Source: Burkholderiales bacterium
GTDB lineage: Bacteria > Pseudomonadota > Gammaproteobacteria > Burkholderiales > Casimicrobiaceae
Direction: 5' to 3'
NCBI GenBank assembly: GCA_031283405.1
Contig: JAITBX010000096.1
Location: 1 to 7,998, forward strand
Length of the DNA stretch: 7,998 bases
Shown: positions 1 to 4,413 of the stretch, piece after piece
Numbering within the stretch: position 1 is the first letter of the stretch
Layout: each line of letters begins with the position of its first letter
Made by a program: the position numbers and the translations under genes
The notes under the pieces: generated by a model
Told to the model about the DNA's origin: nothing
Database searches by the model: none
Seen by the model: the letters and a program-made list of their open reading frames with translations, nothing else

Positions 1-20
1 TCTCGCGGAAGAGGAAAACT

Positions 21-41
21 CCCTTCCCCTTTGGGGAAGGG
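21..41 (-). terminator. Perfect hairpin downstream of pgpA, probable terminator and repeat unit
   Basis: CCCTTCCCC (21-29), a TTT loop and GGGGAAGGG (33-41) form a perfect 9-bp G/C-rich stem. It lies 35 bp after the pgpA stop. Read on the minus strand, the stem is followed by AGTTTTCCTCTTCC, which is T-rich, so it could act as an intrinsic terminator for thiL-pgpA. The adjoining G-rich run (42-66) suggests the hairpin also belongs to a dispersed intergenic repeat. The terminator role is inferred. Confidence 0.55.
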
Positions 42-76
42 TTGGGGTAGGGGCCTAGTGGGGAGGAGGGCGTCCC

Positions 77-580
77 CTACGAAACGAAAGATTTCCACAG
101 CCGCAACACCGCAATCATCGCAATCAGCGCATAAACAATCGCCAGAAGATCGTCGAGCATCACGCCGAAACCGTTTTTCATTCGGGTGTCGAAGTAACGA
201 ATCGGCGGCGGCTTCAGAATGTCGAAGAATCGGAACAGCACAAACGCCAGCACGATTTGCTGCCATGAGAAGTCGGTGAAAAAAAGCAGCAACACAAAGG
301 CGGCAATTTCGTCGATGACGATTCCGCTGTGGTCAGGCTCATTCAAACGTTTGCCGGCGATCTGCGCCGCCCATGTGCCGACGGCGATGAGCAGCACGGT
401 GGCGATGAGGTAAAGCGCGTCGTTGTGCAACGCATGCAGGAGCAGCGCGATGGGAACGGCGGGCAGCGTTCCCCACGTTCCGGGCATGCCCGGCAAAAGA
501 CCGCTGCCGAAACCGAGCGCGATGAAATGCGCCGGATGTTTGAAGATAAAACCGGAAGGAATGGGATCGCGTTTGCTCAT
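77..580 (-). CDS. pgpA: Phosphatidylglycerophosphatase A
   Basis: This membrane phosphatase removes phosphate from phosphatidylglycerophosphate to give phosphatidylglycerol, in the cytoplasmic membrane. The 167 residues match the usual family length (about 160-172) and the PgpA motifs are all present. They are a glycine/proline-rich segment GFGSGLLPGMPGTWGT (residues 23-38), PDHSGIVIDE (82-91) with the conserved acidic residues, RFFDILKPPP (117-126), and an acidic GVMLDDLLA motif (139-147). Hydrophobic stretches around 41-75, 92-121 and 142-161 fit several membrane segments. The ATG at 580 is chosen because the N-terminus starts just before the conserved region; no clear Shine-Dalgarno precedes it. 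It lies 134 bp downstream of thiL on the same strand, the common proteobacterial order, although in many species the two genes abut or overlap. The identification is firm; the exact start is less so. Confidence 0.95.
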   Translation of the reverse strand: MSKRDPIPSGFIFKHPAHFIALGFGSGLLPGMPGTWGTLPAVPIALLLHALHNDALYLIATVLLIAVGTWAAQIAGKRLNEPDHSGIVIDEIAAFVLLLFFTDFSWQQIVLAFVLFRFFDILKPPPIRYFDTRMKNGFGVMLDDLLAIVYALIAMIAVLRLWKSFVS

Positions 581-656
581 GTTGAAAAATTCATGGTGAA
601 AGTTGTTTCGGAAAATACGGGTTTAGTCATCGTTGCATTCTGCTACCCGCAAAGAC

Positions 657-673
657 CCCCTTTGAAAAAGGGG
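657..673. repeat. Short G/C hairpin between thiL and pgpA
   Basis: CCCCTTT (657-663) and AAAGGGG (667-673) form a perfect 7-bp stem with a 3-base loop in the 134-bp gap between thiL and pgpA. On the minus strand it is followed by GTCTTTGCGGG, a poor U-tract, so full termination before pgpA is doubtful. It may instead be a repeat insert or an RNA-stabilising hairpin. The gap is otherwise featureless, with no obvious promoter for pgpA. Confidence 0.5.
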
Positions 674-714
674 CTTCTCTTTTCGTGTGGTTTGCGTTCC
701 TTCATGGCGGATAA

Positions 715-1701
715 TCATTCGAGAAAATGATTGTAAGCGGCGGGCAACGTCGGCAAGGGTTGACGTTGTTCGTCGAAAACGATGAGGCCGGGCTGTGTTG
801 TGATAACGCCGATGCGCGTCAGCGGCAGCATCAATCCACGCGACAAATCGGCAAGCGCAGCGCGAGCGACGGGCGACGCAGTGAAACACAGTTCGTAATC
901 ATCGCCGCCGGCCAAAAGACAATGAAGCGCCGATGCGCGATCTGCGCTGTTCAGCAACGCTTTCAGCGCCGGATGGCAGGGCACGCGCGCCAATTCGATT
1001 TCCGCGCCGACGCCGGAAGCGTTCAGGATGTGACCCAAGTCACCGATCAGGCCGTCGGAAATGTCGAGCGCGGCGTGAGCGAGGCCGCGCAGTTTCAGGC
1101 CGAGAGCGACGCGCGGCTCCGGCATTTCGAGACGCTTGCGCAGGGCGGTCAATGTTGCCGGTTCGATCTCAATTCGATATTGCGTGGCGGGATGTTGCAT
1201 GGCGGCCAGCGCCAGCGCGGCATCGCCGAGCGTGCCGGACACCCATACGTCGTCGTTCGGTTGCGCGTTGGCGCGAGTCAATGCGCTGCCGATGGGCGCT
1301 TCGCCGGCGATGGCGAGAGTGAAACTGCGTGCTCCGCGCACCGTGTCGCCGCCGACCAATGAGACGCCATAGCGTGCGGCCAGCGCGAAAAGGCCGTCGC
1401 CGAAAGCGGCGAGCCAATCGGGATCGTTGTCGGGCAGGCTGCCGGAGAGCAGCGCCCAACGCGGCACAGCGCCCATCGCCGCCATATCGGAAAGGTTGAC
1501 GGCAAGGATTTTGTGGCCAAGCGCAGCAGGCGACACATCGGCGAAAAAGTGGCGGCCTTCGACCATCGTGTCGATGGCCAGCAGCAATTCATGGCCGGGC
1601 GTCACCGTGACAACAGCGGCGTCGTCGCCGACGCCAAGACGCACCGTGCCGTCGGCAGGCGGGCGATTGAAAAAACGGCGGATCAGTTCAAATTCGTTCA
1701 A
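715..1701 (-). CDS. thiL: Thiamine-monophosphate kinase
   Basis: ThiL phosphorylates thiamine monophosphate with ATP to give thiamine pyrophosphate, the last step of coenzyme synthesis. The 328 residues match the family length (about 325 in E. coli). Family motifs appear in order: GVGDDAAV (23-30, metal/nucleotide site), IDTMVEGRHFF (43-53), LAVNLSDMAAMGA (66-78), GGDTVRG (117-123), ALDISDGL (211-218) and GGDDYELCF (265-273). These belong to the PurM/AIRS-like ATP-binding superfamily, which PurL in this window shares. The start is TTG: an in-frame TGA lies four codons upstream and the next ATG is inside the conserved DTMVEG motif, so no ATG can serve. The sequence MNEFELIRRFF after the TTG fits the family N-terminus. 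No Shine-Dalgarno is visible. nusB or ribH, often found upstream in gammaproteobacteria, is absent; repeats occupy that position. Confidence 0.96.
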   Translation of the reverse strand: MNEFELIRRFFNRPPADGTVRLGVGDDAAVVTVTPGHELLLAIDTMVEGRHFFADVSPAALGHKILAVNLSDMAAMGAVPRWALLSGSLPDNDPDWLAAFGDGLFALAARYGVSLVGGDTVRGARSFTLAIAGEAPIGSALTRANAQPNDDVWVSGTLGDAALALAAMQHPATQYRIEIEPATLTALRKRLEMPEPRVALGLKLRGLAHAALDISDGLIGDLGHILNASGVGAEIELARVPCHPALKALLNSADRASALHCLLAGGDDYELCFTASPVARAALADLSRGLMLPLTRIGVITTQPGLIVFDEQRQPLPTLPAAYNHFLE

Positions 1702-1728
1702 GGAGGTTGCTCACGTATTGTCCGCGCT

Positions 1729-1848
1729 TCATCGTCCGAGCGTTCGCTTGCGAACATACTTTCGAGCTTCTTCGAAGTACGTTTCATTCGGAGGAAGGAG
1801 TTCGGATGTTGCGCCGGCAAGCAGGGCTTTCTTCAGCTCGTGTAGCAA
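1729..1848 (-). other. Possible short ORF or C-terminal gene remnant upstream of thiL
   Basis: The minus strand reads 39 codons from a TTG at 1848 to a TGA at 1729, ending 27 bp before the thiL start. The peptide is rich in E, K and L and looks protein-like (for example ELLPPNETYFEEARKYVRKR). Its open frame continues upstream into repeat sequence, where any real N-terminus would be lost. It could be the tail of a displaced gene, a small leader ORF coupled to thiL, or chance. No family is recognised and no ribosome-binding site is seen. Confidence 0.2.
1742..1755. repeat. Small palindrome with 6-bp arms
   Basis: GTTCGC (1742-1747), TT and GCGAAC (1750-1755) form a perfect hairpin 41 bp upstream of the thiL start. 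It is followed by an imperfect hairpin around ACTTTCGA...TCGAAGT (about 1759-1780). The two together resemble a REP-type pair, or a structured leader for thiL. Confidence 0.4.
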
Positions 1849-1927
1849 GCGTAGGGCGGGCAAAGGCGCGCGAGTGGAAAAAGCGCGAGCCGTGCCCACC
1901 TTTCGTTTTGCAGAGAACCTACGCTTG
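1846..1927. repeat. REP-like repeat bounded by a 10-bp inverted repeat
   Basis: CAAGCGTAGG (1846-1855) is matched perfectly by CCTACGCTTG (1918-1927). Inside are imperfect arms: GGGCGGGCA (1854-1862) faces GTGCCCACC (1892-1900), and a CGCG-rich centre lies between them. The whole could fold as a long cruciform. The CCTACG edge recurs at 2021-2030 and, in related form, near 3404-3412 and 3439-3445, so this is one member of a local repeat family. Confidence 0.6.
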
Positions 1928-1995
1928 TTACGCTCACTTTTCATCGTAAAAGATTGTTTTGGGTTGAATGATAAGTTTTGCTTGCATTTGTCAGC

Positions 1996-2030
1996 ATGGG
2001 TTTAGCTTCGCTCTACCCATCCTACGCTCG
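1996..2030. repeat. REP-like hairpin overlapping the end of the 71-codon ORF
   Basis: ATGGGT (1996-2001) pairs with ACCCAT (2015-2020). An inner AGC (2004-2006) / GCT (2010-2012) stem closes a TTC loop, and CCTACGCTCG (2021-2030) follows. This closely resembles the flank of the preceding repeat. The stop codon of the minus-strand ORF at 2002-2217 lies inside the hairpin. Confidence 0.6.
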
Positions 2031-2217
2031 CTATAACCGTATTGGCAAATCTGTCCCATAAACCGGTGCCGCTCTTGTCGTAAGGTATCCCGAAGAACGC
2101 TCCTCTGGTAAGGCTTTGCGCTCTGCCTAAAATATCTCTCTTGGCGTAGAACAGGTCGGCAAGGGAGGCCGCTCCGTTGTATTCGATATGGTCCACGGTG
2201 ATAGTGAGATTCATCAT
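2002..2217 (-). CDS. Hypothetical 71-residue protein, possibly truncated by a repeat
   Basis: I do not recognise this protein. It begins at ATG 2217, only 9 bp after the stop of the lipoprotein gene, so it probably shares that transcript. No signal peptide or membrane segment is visible; the composition is soluble, with GIPYDKSGTGLWDRFANT around residues 43-60. The last residues (SVGWVERS, 64-71) and the stop are read from the REP-like hairpin and its CCTACG edge at 1996-2030. The original C-terminus may therefore have been replaced by repeat sequence, leaving a truncated gene. Base composition, like that of the lipoprotein gene, looks more A+T-rich than thiL or purL. It may work with the lipoprotein, but this rests only on the spacing. 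Confidence 0.5.
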   Translation of the reverse strand: MMNLTITVDHIEYNGAASLADLFYAKRDILGRAQSLTRGAFFGIPYDKSGTGLWDRFANTVIASVGWVERS

Positions 2218-2226
2218 TTGGTTGAC

Positions 2227-2985
2227 TTATTTTCTTTCCGGCGGCGGGCTGGTGGCAATCTGATCGTATTGTTCAATCGCTCGTTTCGCTTTATCGTTCA
2301 TCGCGCGAATGTCGTCAACGGTCAGATCGACTTTGCGGAAGTAGCCGACACCCTCTTCTGAGCTTGCTTTTCTGGTGGACAATCCCGCCAAACTCGCCGT
2401 CCACCAGTCAGATTTGATTTCTGTCCTTAACGTGCCGTCCGGCAATTTGGTTGTTTTGGAATACTTTCTCCACTTGCTGCTTGTTTCTCCATAAGAAACA
2501 TCGTTGTACACCCACTGCCATGAGGTCTGATCGCAGACAAATTCTTCGTCCGCATACCCGGAACCAACCCGGGGAGGCGGGGGGCCTTTTCGCATGTCGA
2601 TGGTGTCTATTCTGGCTTGTCCTTCTTCATTAAAGAGAGTCTTTTCCAAGCGTTGGTTGTCGATGGTCTGGAATGTGACCCATGTTTTTTTATAAACAAT
2701 TTTGCCGTTTTTGCTTTCCCATGTGGACATCTTTTGATCGCTTTTTCTTTCGGTGACATAACTCAATCCCGGTCCAAACGTACCACTAATCTGAGGGTCT
2801 TCTCCCGAATAATTCCTGTAGTAACTTCTGGCCTCGTAAGTTCCCTCGATGTTCAGGCACTTATCGAGCGAACCGATATAGGAATCGACAGAATACGATG
2901 GCACGGGAAGGAGAATCCCAGGGACACAGCCGCCAAGAAACAACACAGCCATTCCCGAAAAGATGATCGTTTTAGCTTTCATCAT
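2227..2985 (-). CDS. Putative outer-membrane lipoprotein of unknown function
   Basis: The 252-residue product begins MMKAK, followed by a hydrophobic stretch and the lipobox LGGC with Cys20. This predicts signal peptidase II cleavage and lipidation. The residue after Cys is Val rather than Asp, so sorting to the outer membrane is likely. The mature part is polar and rich in Tyr, Trp, Ser and Lys (KWRKYSKTTKLPDGTLRTE around residues 172-190), with a proline-rich patch (GPPPPR, about 134-139) and a proline-containing end (SPPPERK). I recognise no family. The start lies behind GGGAGAAGGG, an acceptable ribosome-binding site, and overlaps the IS3 OrfA remnant stop by 4 bp. The 71-codon ORF follows by 9 bp. 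A sampled 60-base line is about 43% G+C, well below purL, which suggests acquired DNA. Confidence 0.75.
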   Translation of the reverse strand: MMKAKTIIFSGMAVLFLGGCVPGILLPVPSYSVDSYIGSLDKCLNIEGTYEARSYYRNYSGEDPQISGTFGPGLSYVTERKSDQKMSTWESKNGKIVYKKTWVTFQTIDNQRLEKTLFNEEGQARIDTIDMRKGPPPPRVGSGYADEEFVCDQTSWQWVYNDVSYGETSSKWRKYSKTTKLPDGTLRTEIKSDWWTASLAGLSTRKASSEEGVGYFRKVDLTVDDIRAMNDKAKRAIEQYDQIATSPPPERK

Positions 2986-3209
2986 TTTCCCTTCTCCCGA
3001 TTGTTGTAGTAATCCATCTGCTCTTCGGTGACGACTTTGCCGACCGCTACATTGAGTTTGCCGACTTTGGCTGCTTTCACCCGGTTACGCAGGGTCTGTT
3101 GAACGATCCCCAACTCCTGCGCCGTGGCAGCAATCCCCTGACCGACGTTGACCCGCTTGACGGCCATTTCTTTGAACTCCGCTGTGTATTCCCGTTTCGG
3201 TATCTTCAT
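2982..3209 (-). pseudogene. Truncated IS3-family transposase OrfA (HTH protein)
   Basis: The first 66 residues resemble IS3-family OrfA proteins that begin MKIPKREYTAEFKE and carry a helix-turn-helix (about residues 19-48, ending TLRNRVKAAK). The family usually has Trp where Arg43 stands here (LRNW), and normally continues after VTEEQM into a leucine-zipper segment of about 30 residues. That segment is missing; unrelated residues YYNNREKGK follow. There is no OrfB, so this copy cannot transpose by itself. The ATG at 3209 has a good Shine-Dalgarno (GGAAGGAG, spaced 6 bp). Its stop overlaps the lipoprotein start, so translation of the remnant could feed into the lipoprotein gene. A domesticated DNA-binding role is possible but unsupported. 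Confidence 0.75.
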
Positions 3210-3278
3210 TGACTTCTCCTTCCATGTCGTTTAGATTAACGCTTATCCTTTGGAAGGAGAAATTTCGGGGGAAGGTCA
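3012..3278 (-). mobile_element. Remnant of an IS3-family insertion sequence (left part)
   Basis: The remnant runs from a probable terminal sequence at 3278 to the point at about 3012 where OrfA similarity stops. Read on the minus strand, the outer end is TGACCTTCCCCCGAAATT (3278-3261), beginning with the TG typical of IS3-family ends. Just outside it, the sequence is the right-hand part of a REP-like unit whose left arm is missing, which places the boundary between 3278 and 3279. The other end and all of orfB are lost. Confidence 0.55.
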
Positions 3279-3305
3279 ATAAGCCGCGAAGCGGCGCCAT
3301 CCGCC
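3279..3305. repeat. Half of a REP-like unit interrupted by the IS remnant
   Basis: GCCGC (3283-3287), GAA and GCGGC (3291-3295) form the inner hairpin, and ATCCGCC (3299-3305) is an outer arm. The intact copy at 3374-3403 shows that GGCGGAT should precede it. Here only AT (3279-3280) remains, directly after the IS terminus. Confidence 0.55.
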
Positions 3306-3373
3306 ATTTTTCTTTTGCTGCAAAGTGTTGCCAACTTTATCACCTGCAATGCTCCGTATTGAAATCGTTGGTC

Positions 3374-3403
3374 GGCGGATTGCGGCCTTTGGCCTTATCC
3401 GCC
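3374..3403. repeat. Intact REP-like palindrome
   Basis: GGCGGAT (3374-3380) pairs with ATCCGCC (3397-3403), and an inner GGCC (3384-3387) / GGCC (3391-3394) stem closes a TTT loop. It shares its outer arms with the split unit at 3279-3305. It lies in a roughly 390-bp gene-free stretch (3210-3600). Confidence 0.7.
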
Positions 3404-3450
3404 CTACGTTTGCTGGGATTCGCTTCGCTCATCGCCAGCCTACGCCCACC
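3404..3450. repeat. Adjoining REP-like unit with imperfect stem
   Basis: Directly after the 3374-3403 palindrome, GCTGGGAT (3412-3419) faces ATCGCCAGC (3431-3439) around a CGCTTCGCTC loop. The unit then ends CCTACGCCCACC (3439-3450). The CCTACG and GCCCACC strings match the edges of the repeats at 1846-1927 and 1996-2030, so the units look like interchangeable modules. Confidence 0.55.
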
Positions 3451-3477
3451 TAACACCTATTTGCCTGAAATTATAGA

Positions 3478-3530
3478 GGCATGGAATCACAGGGGCAACG
3501 TTACAGGCTCAATAGAATAAATTCCATGCC
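3478..3530. repeat. Perfect 10-bp inverted repeat upstream of the toxin-antitoxin promoter
   Basis: GGCATGGAAT (3478-3487) and ATTCCATGCC (3521-3530) are exact reverse complements separated by 33 bp. The right arm ends 8 bp before the -35 box of the antitoxin promoter. It could be a regulator site, the ends of a small non-autonomous element, or a stem. It is unlike the G/C-rich REP units nearby. Confidence 0.55.
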
Positions 3531-3537
3531 AAAAAGG

Positions 3538-3566
3538 TTGATGGCCACTGTTTTATACGGTAAAAT
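3538..3566 (+). promoter_or_regulatory. Sigma-70 type promoter for the toxin-antitoxin operon
   Basis: TTGATG (3538-3543) as -35 and TAAAAT (3561-3566) as -10 are separated by exactly 17 bp, which fits vegetative sigma-factor promoters well. Transcription would start near 3573, giving a leader of about 28 bases before the antitoxin ATG at 3601. The -10 box sits within the inverted repeat described next. Confidence 0.65.
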
Positions 3567-3574
3567 CCCGTATA
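3554..3574. promoter_or_regulatory. Candidate operator: 7-bp inverted repeat over the -10 box
   Basis: TATACGG (3554-3560) and CCGTATA (3568-3574) are exact inverted half-sites with a 7-bp spacer that contains the -10 hexamer. Ribbon-helix-helix antitoxins of this kind typically bind such palindromes and repress their own operon, with toxin as co-repressor. A complex here would block RNA polymerase directly. The site is visible; the regulation is inferred. Confidence 0.65.
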
Positions 3575-3600
3575 TGAAAAATGTAATGGAGAGGAAAGCC

Positions 3601-3882
3601 ATGACTGTAACTGCCAGATGCGCGGCCAGATTCGATCTGATGATGGATGCCGAAGAGAAGGATGTTATTTCCCGTGCCGCTGCGGCCATGGGGACGACGA
3701 TGGCGGCTTTCGTGCGGACAGCGGCAAAGGAGAAAGCGCGGGAACTGCTGGATCGTGAATTGCGCGTCACGATGTCGGCGCGCGATTTTGAAGATTTTTC
3801 GGCGGCGCTCAATGGCTCGTTTGCTCCCAACGCGGCGCTGCAAAAAGCGATGAACAAGGCGCGGGAAATCAAGCGTGCTTGA
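3601..3882 (+). CDS. DUF1778-type ribbon-helix-helix antitoxin (TacA-like)
   Basis: This 93-residue protein is the likely antitoxin and autorepressor of the acetyltransferase encoded next. The N-terminal half (about 5-50) has the DUF1778/RHH pattern: a beta-strand region TARCAARFDLMM, then EEKDVISRAAAAMGTTMAAFVRTAAKEKARELL forming two helices. The C-terminal part (about 58-93), with DFEDFSAALNGSF and a basic end, would wrap the toxin. The ATG at 3601 has the best ribosome-binding site (GGAGAGGA at 3588-3595). In-frame ATGs at 3574 and 3586 lie very near or ahead of the predicted transcript start and lack a leader. The stop overlaps the toxin start by 8 bp, the standard layout for this pair, which couples their translation. 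Confidence 0.88.
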   Translation: MTVTARCAARFDLMMDAEEKDVISRAAAAMGTTMAAFVRTAAKEKARELLDRELRVTMSARDFEDFSAALNGSFAPNAALQKAMNKAREIKRA

Positions 3883-4369
3883 GGAGCAAATCCTCAACCC
3901 GGCGCGCCATGATCGCCTCGCTTTTGCTTCGGGCGTTTTTGAACTGGATGATTATCTTCGCCACTTTGCGTTTCAGCAAAGCAAAAAGAAAGTGTCTGTT
4001 GTTCGCGTATTGGTTGATACTGATGCGCCAACGGCCATCCTCGGCTATTACAGTTTGAGCGCCGCTCAAGTCGATGCCGTTCAGTTGGATCATCGCGCTC
4101 AGCAAAAATTGCCGCGTTATCCTGTGCCTTGTTTTCGCATGGGACGCTTTGCGGTTGATGCGCCGCATCACGGTCGCGGCTATGGGCGGTTCCTGCTTGG
4201 CTGCGCTGTTTTGCGATGTCTGGAAGCGCGCAAGCATGTCGCGGCTTACGCGCTTTTGGTCGATGCAAAGGACGCGAAGGCCAAGGCTCTTTATGAACAC
4301 TATGGTTTCATTCCATGCCGCGATCTTCCGATGGCGTTGTACCTGCCGTTGGGCGCGCAAGCTCTATAA
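3875..4369 (+). CDS. GNAT acetyltransferase toxin (TacT-like)
   Basis: Toxins of this family use acetyl-CoA to acetylate the amino group of charged aminoacyl-tRNA and so stop translation. The 164-residue protein shows the family pattern. An N-terminal motif FASGVFELDDYLRHFAFQ (17-34) matches the usual F-x-S/C-G-x-x-x-LD-x-(W/F/Y)L. A strand RMGRFAVD (88-95) is followed by the acetyl-CoA pyrophosphate loop HHGRGYG (98-104). KALYEHYGF (137-145) contains Tyr140, the expected catalytic residue. The start is GTG at 3875, inside the antitoxin gene; no ATG lies near it, and the conserved N-terminal region begins soon after. No lesion is visible, so it should be active. The tRNA target cannot be read from the sequence. 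It lies 44 bp before purL. Confidence 0.9.
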   Translation: MLEEQILNPARHDRLAFASGVFELDDYLRHFAFQQSKKKVSVVRVLVDTDAPTAILGYYSLSAAQVDAVQLDHRAQQKLPRYPVPCFRMGRFAVDAPHHGRGYGRFLLGCAVLRCLEARKHVAAYALLVDAKDAKAKALYEHYGFIPCRDLPMALYLPLGAQAL

Positions 4370-4370
4370 T
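4365..4370 (+). promoter_or_regulatory. Possible -10 box for purL
   Basis: A perfect TATAAT (4365-4370) overlaps the toxin stop codon and would start transcription near 4377, leaving a leader of about 37 bases before purL. No good -35 lies at 16-18 bp: TTGTAC at 4337-4342 is 22 bp away and the sequence at the right distance is CCTGCC. It could be a weak or activator-dependent promoter, or chance. Otherwise purL would depend on read-through from the toxin-antitoxin operon. Confidence 0.35.
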
Positions 4371-4379
4371 TCCACTTTC

Positions 4380-4394
4380 TGCGGCATCGCCGCA
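4380..4394 (+). other. Hairpin in the purL leader
   Basis: TGCGGC (4380-4385), ATC and GCCGCA (4389-4394) form a perfect 6-bp stem between the toxin stop and the purL start. The bases after it (TCGTTTCGGG) make a weak U-tract, so it could partly terminate toxin-antitoxin transcripts. It could also simply be leader structure just after the possible transcript start. Confidence 0.35.
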
Positions 4395-4413
4395 TCGTTT
4401 CGGGAAATGCCTG

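Larger units (their letters stand above)
1702..2001. other. Intergenic stretch upstream of thiL, filled with hairpin repeats
   Basis: No confident gene lies here. The stretch contains several inverted repeats listed separately (1742-1755, 1846-1927 and the left part of 1996-2030). It also contains a weak 39-codon minus-strand ORF (1848-1729). The segment 1945-1990 is A+T-richer and could hold the thiL promoter, but I could not identify a convincing pair of -35 and -10 boxes. Confidence 0.6.

Noticed and set aside
713..732. AATCATT/AATGATT 7-bp inverted repeat across the thiL stop codon
   Set aside because: A/T-rich, short and with no T-tract after it; weak as a terminator and possibly chance.
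1427..2005. Plus-strand open frame of 192 codons opposite thiL and its leader
   Set aside because: Its first half is antisense to thiL and the rest runs through repeats; Ser/Arg-rich with no recognisable domain.
4315..4413. In-frame upstream extension of purL by 33 codons from an ATG at 4315
   Set aside because: It lies inside the toxin gene, and PurL similarity begins at the ATG at 4414.
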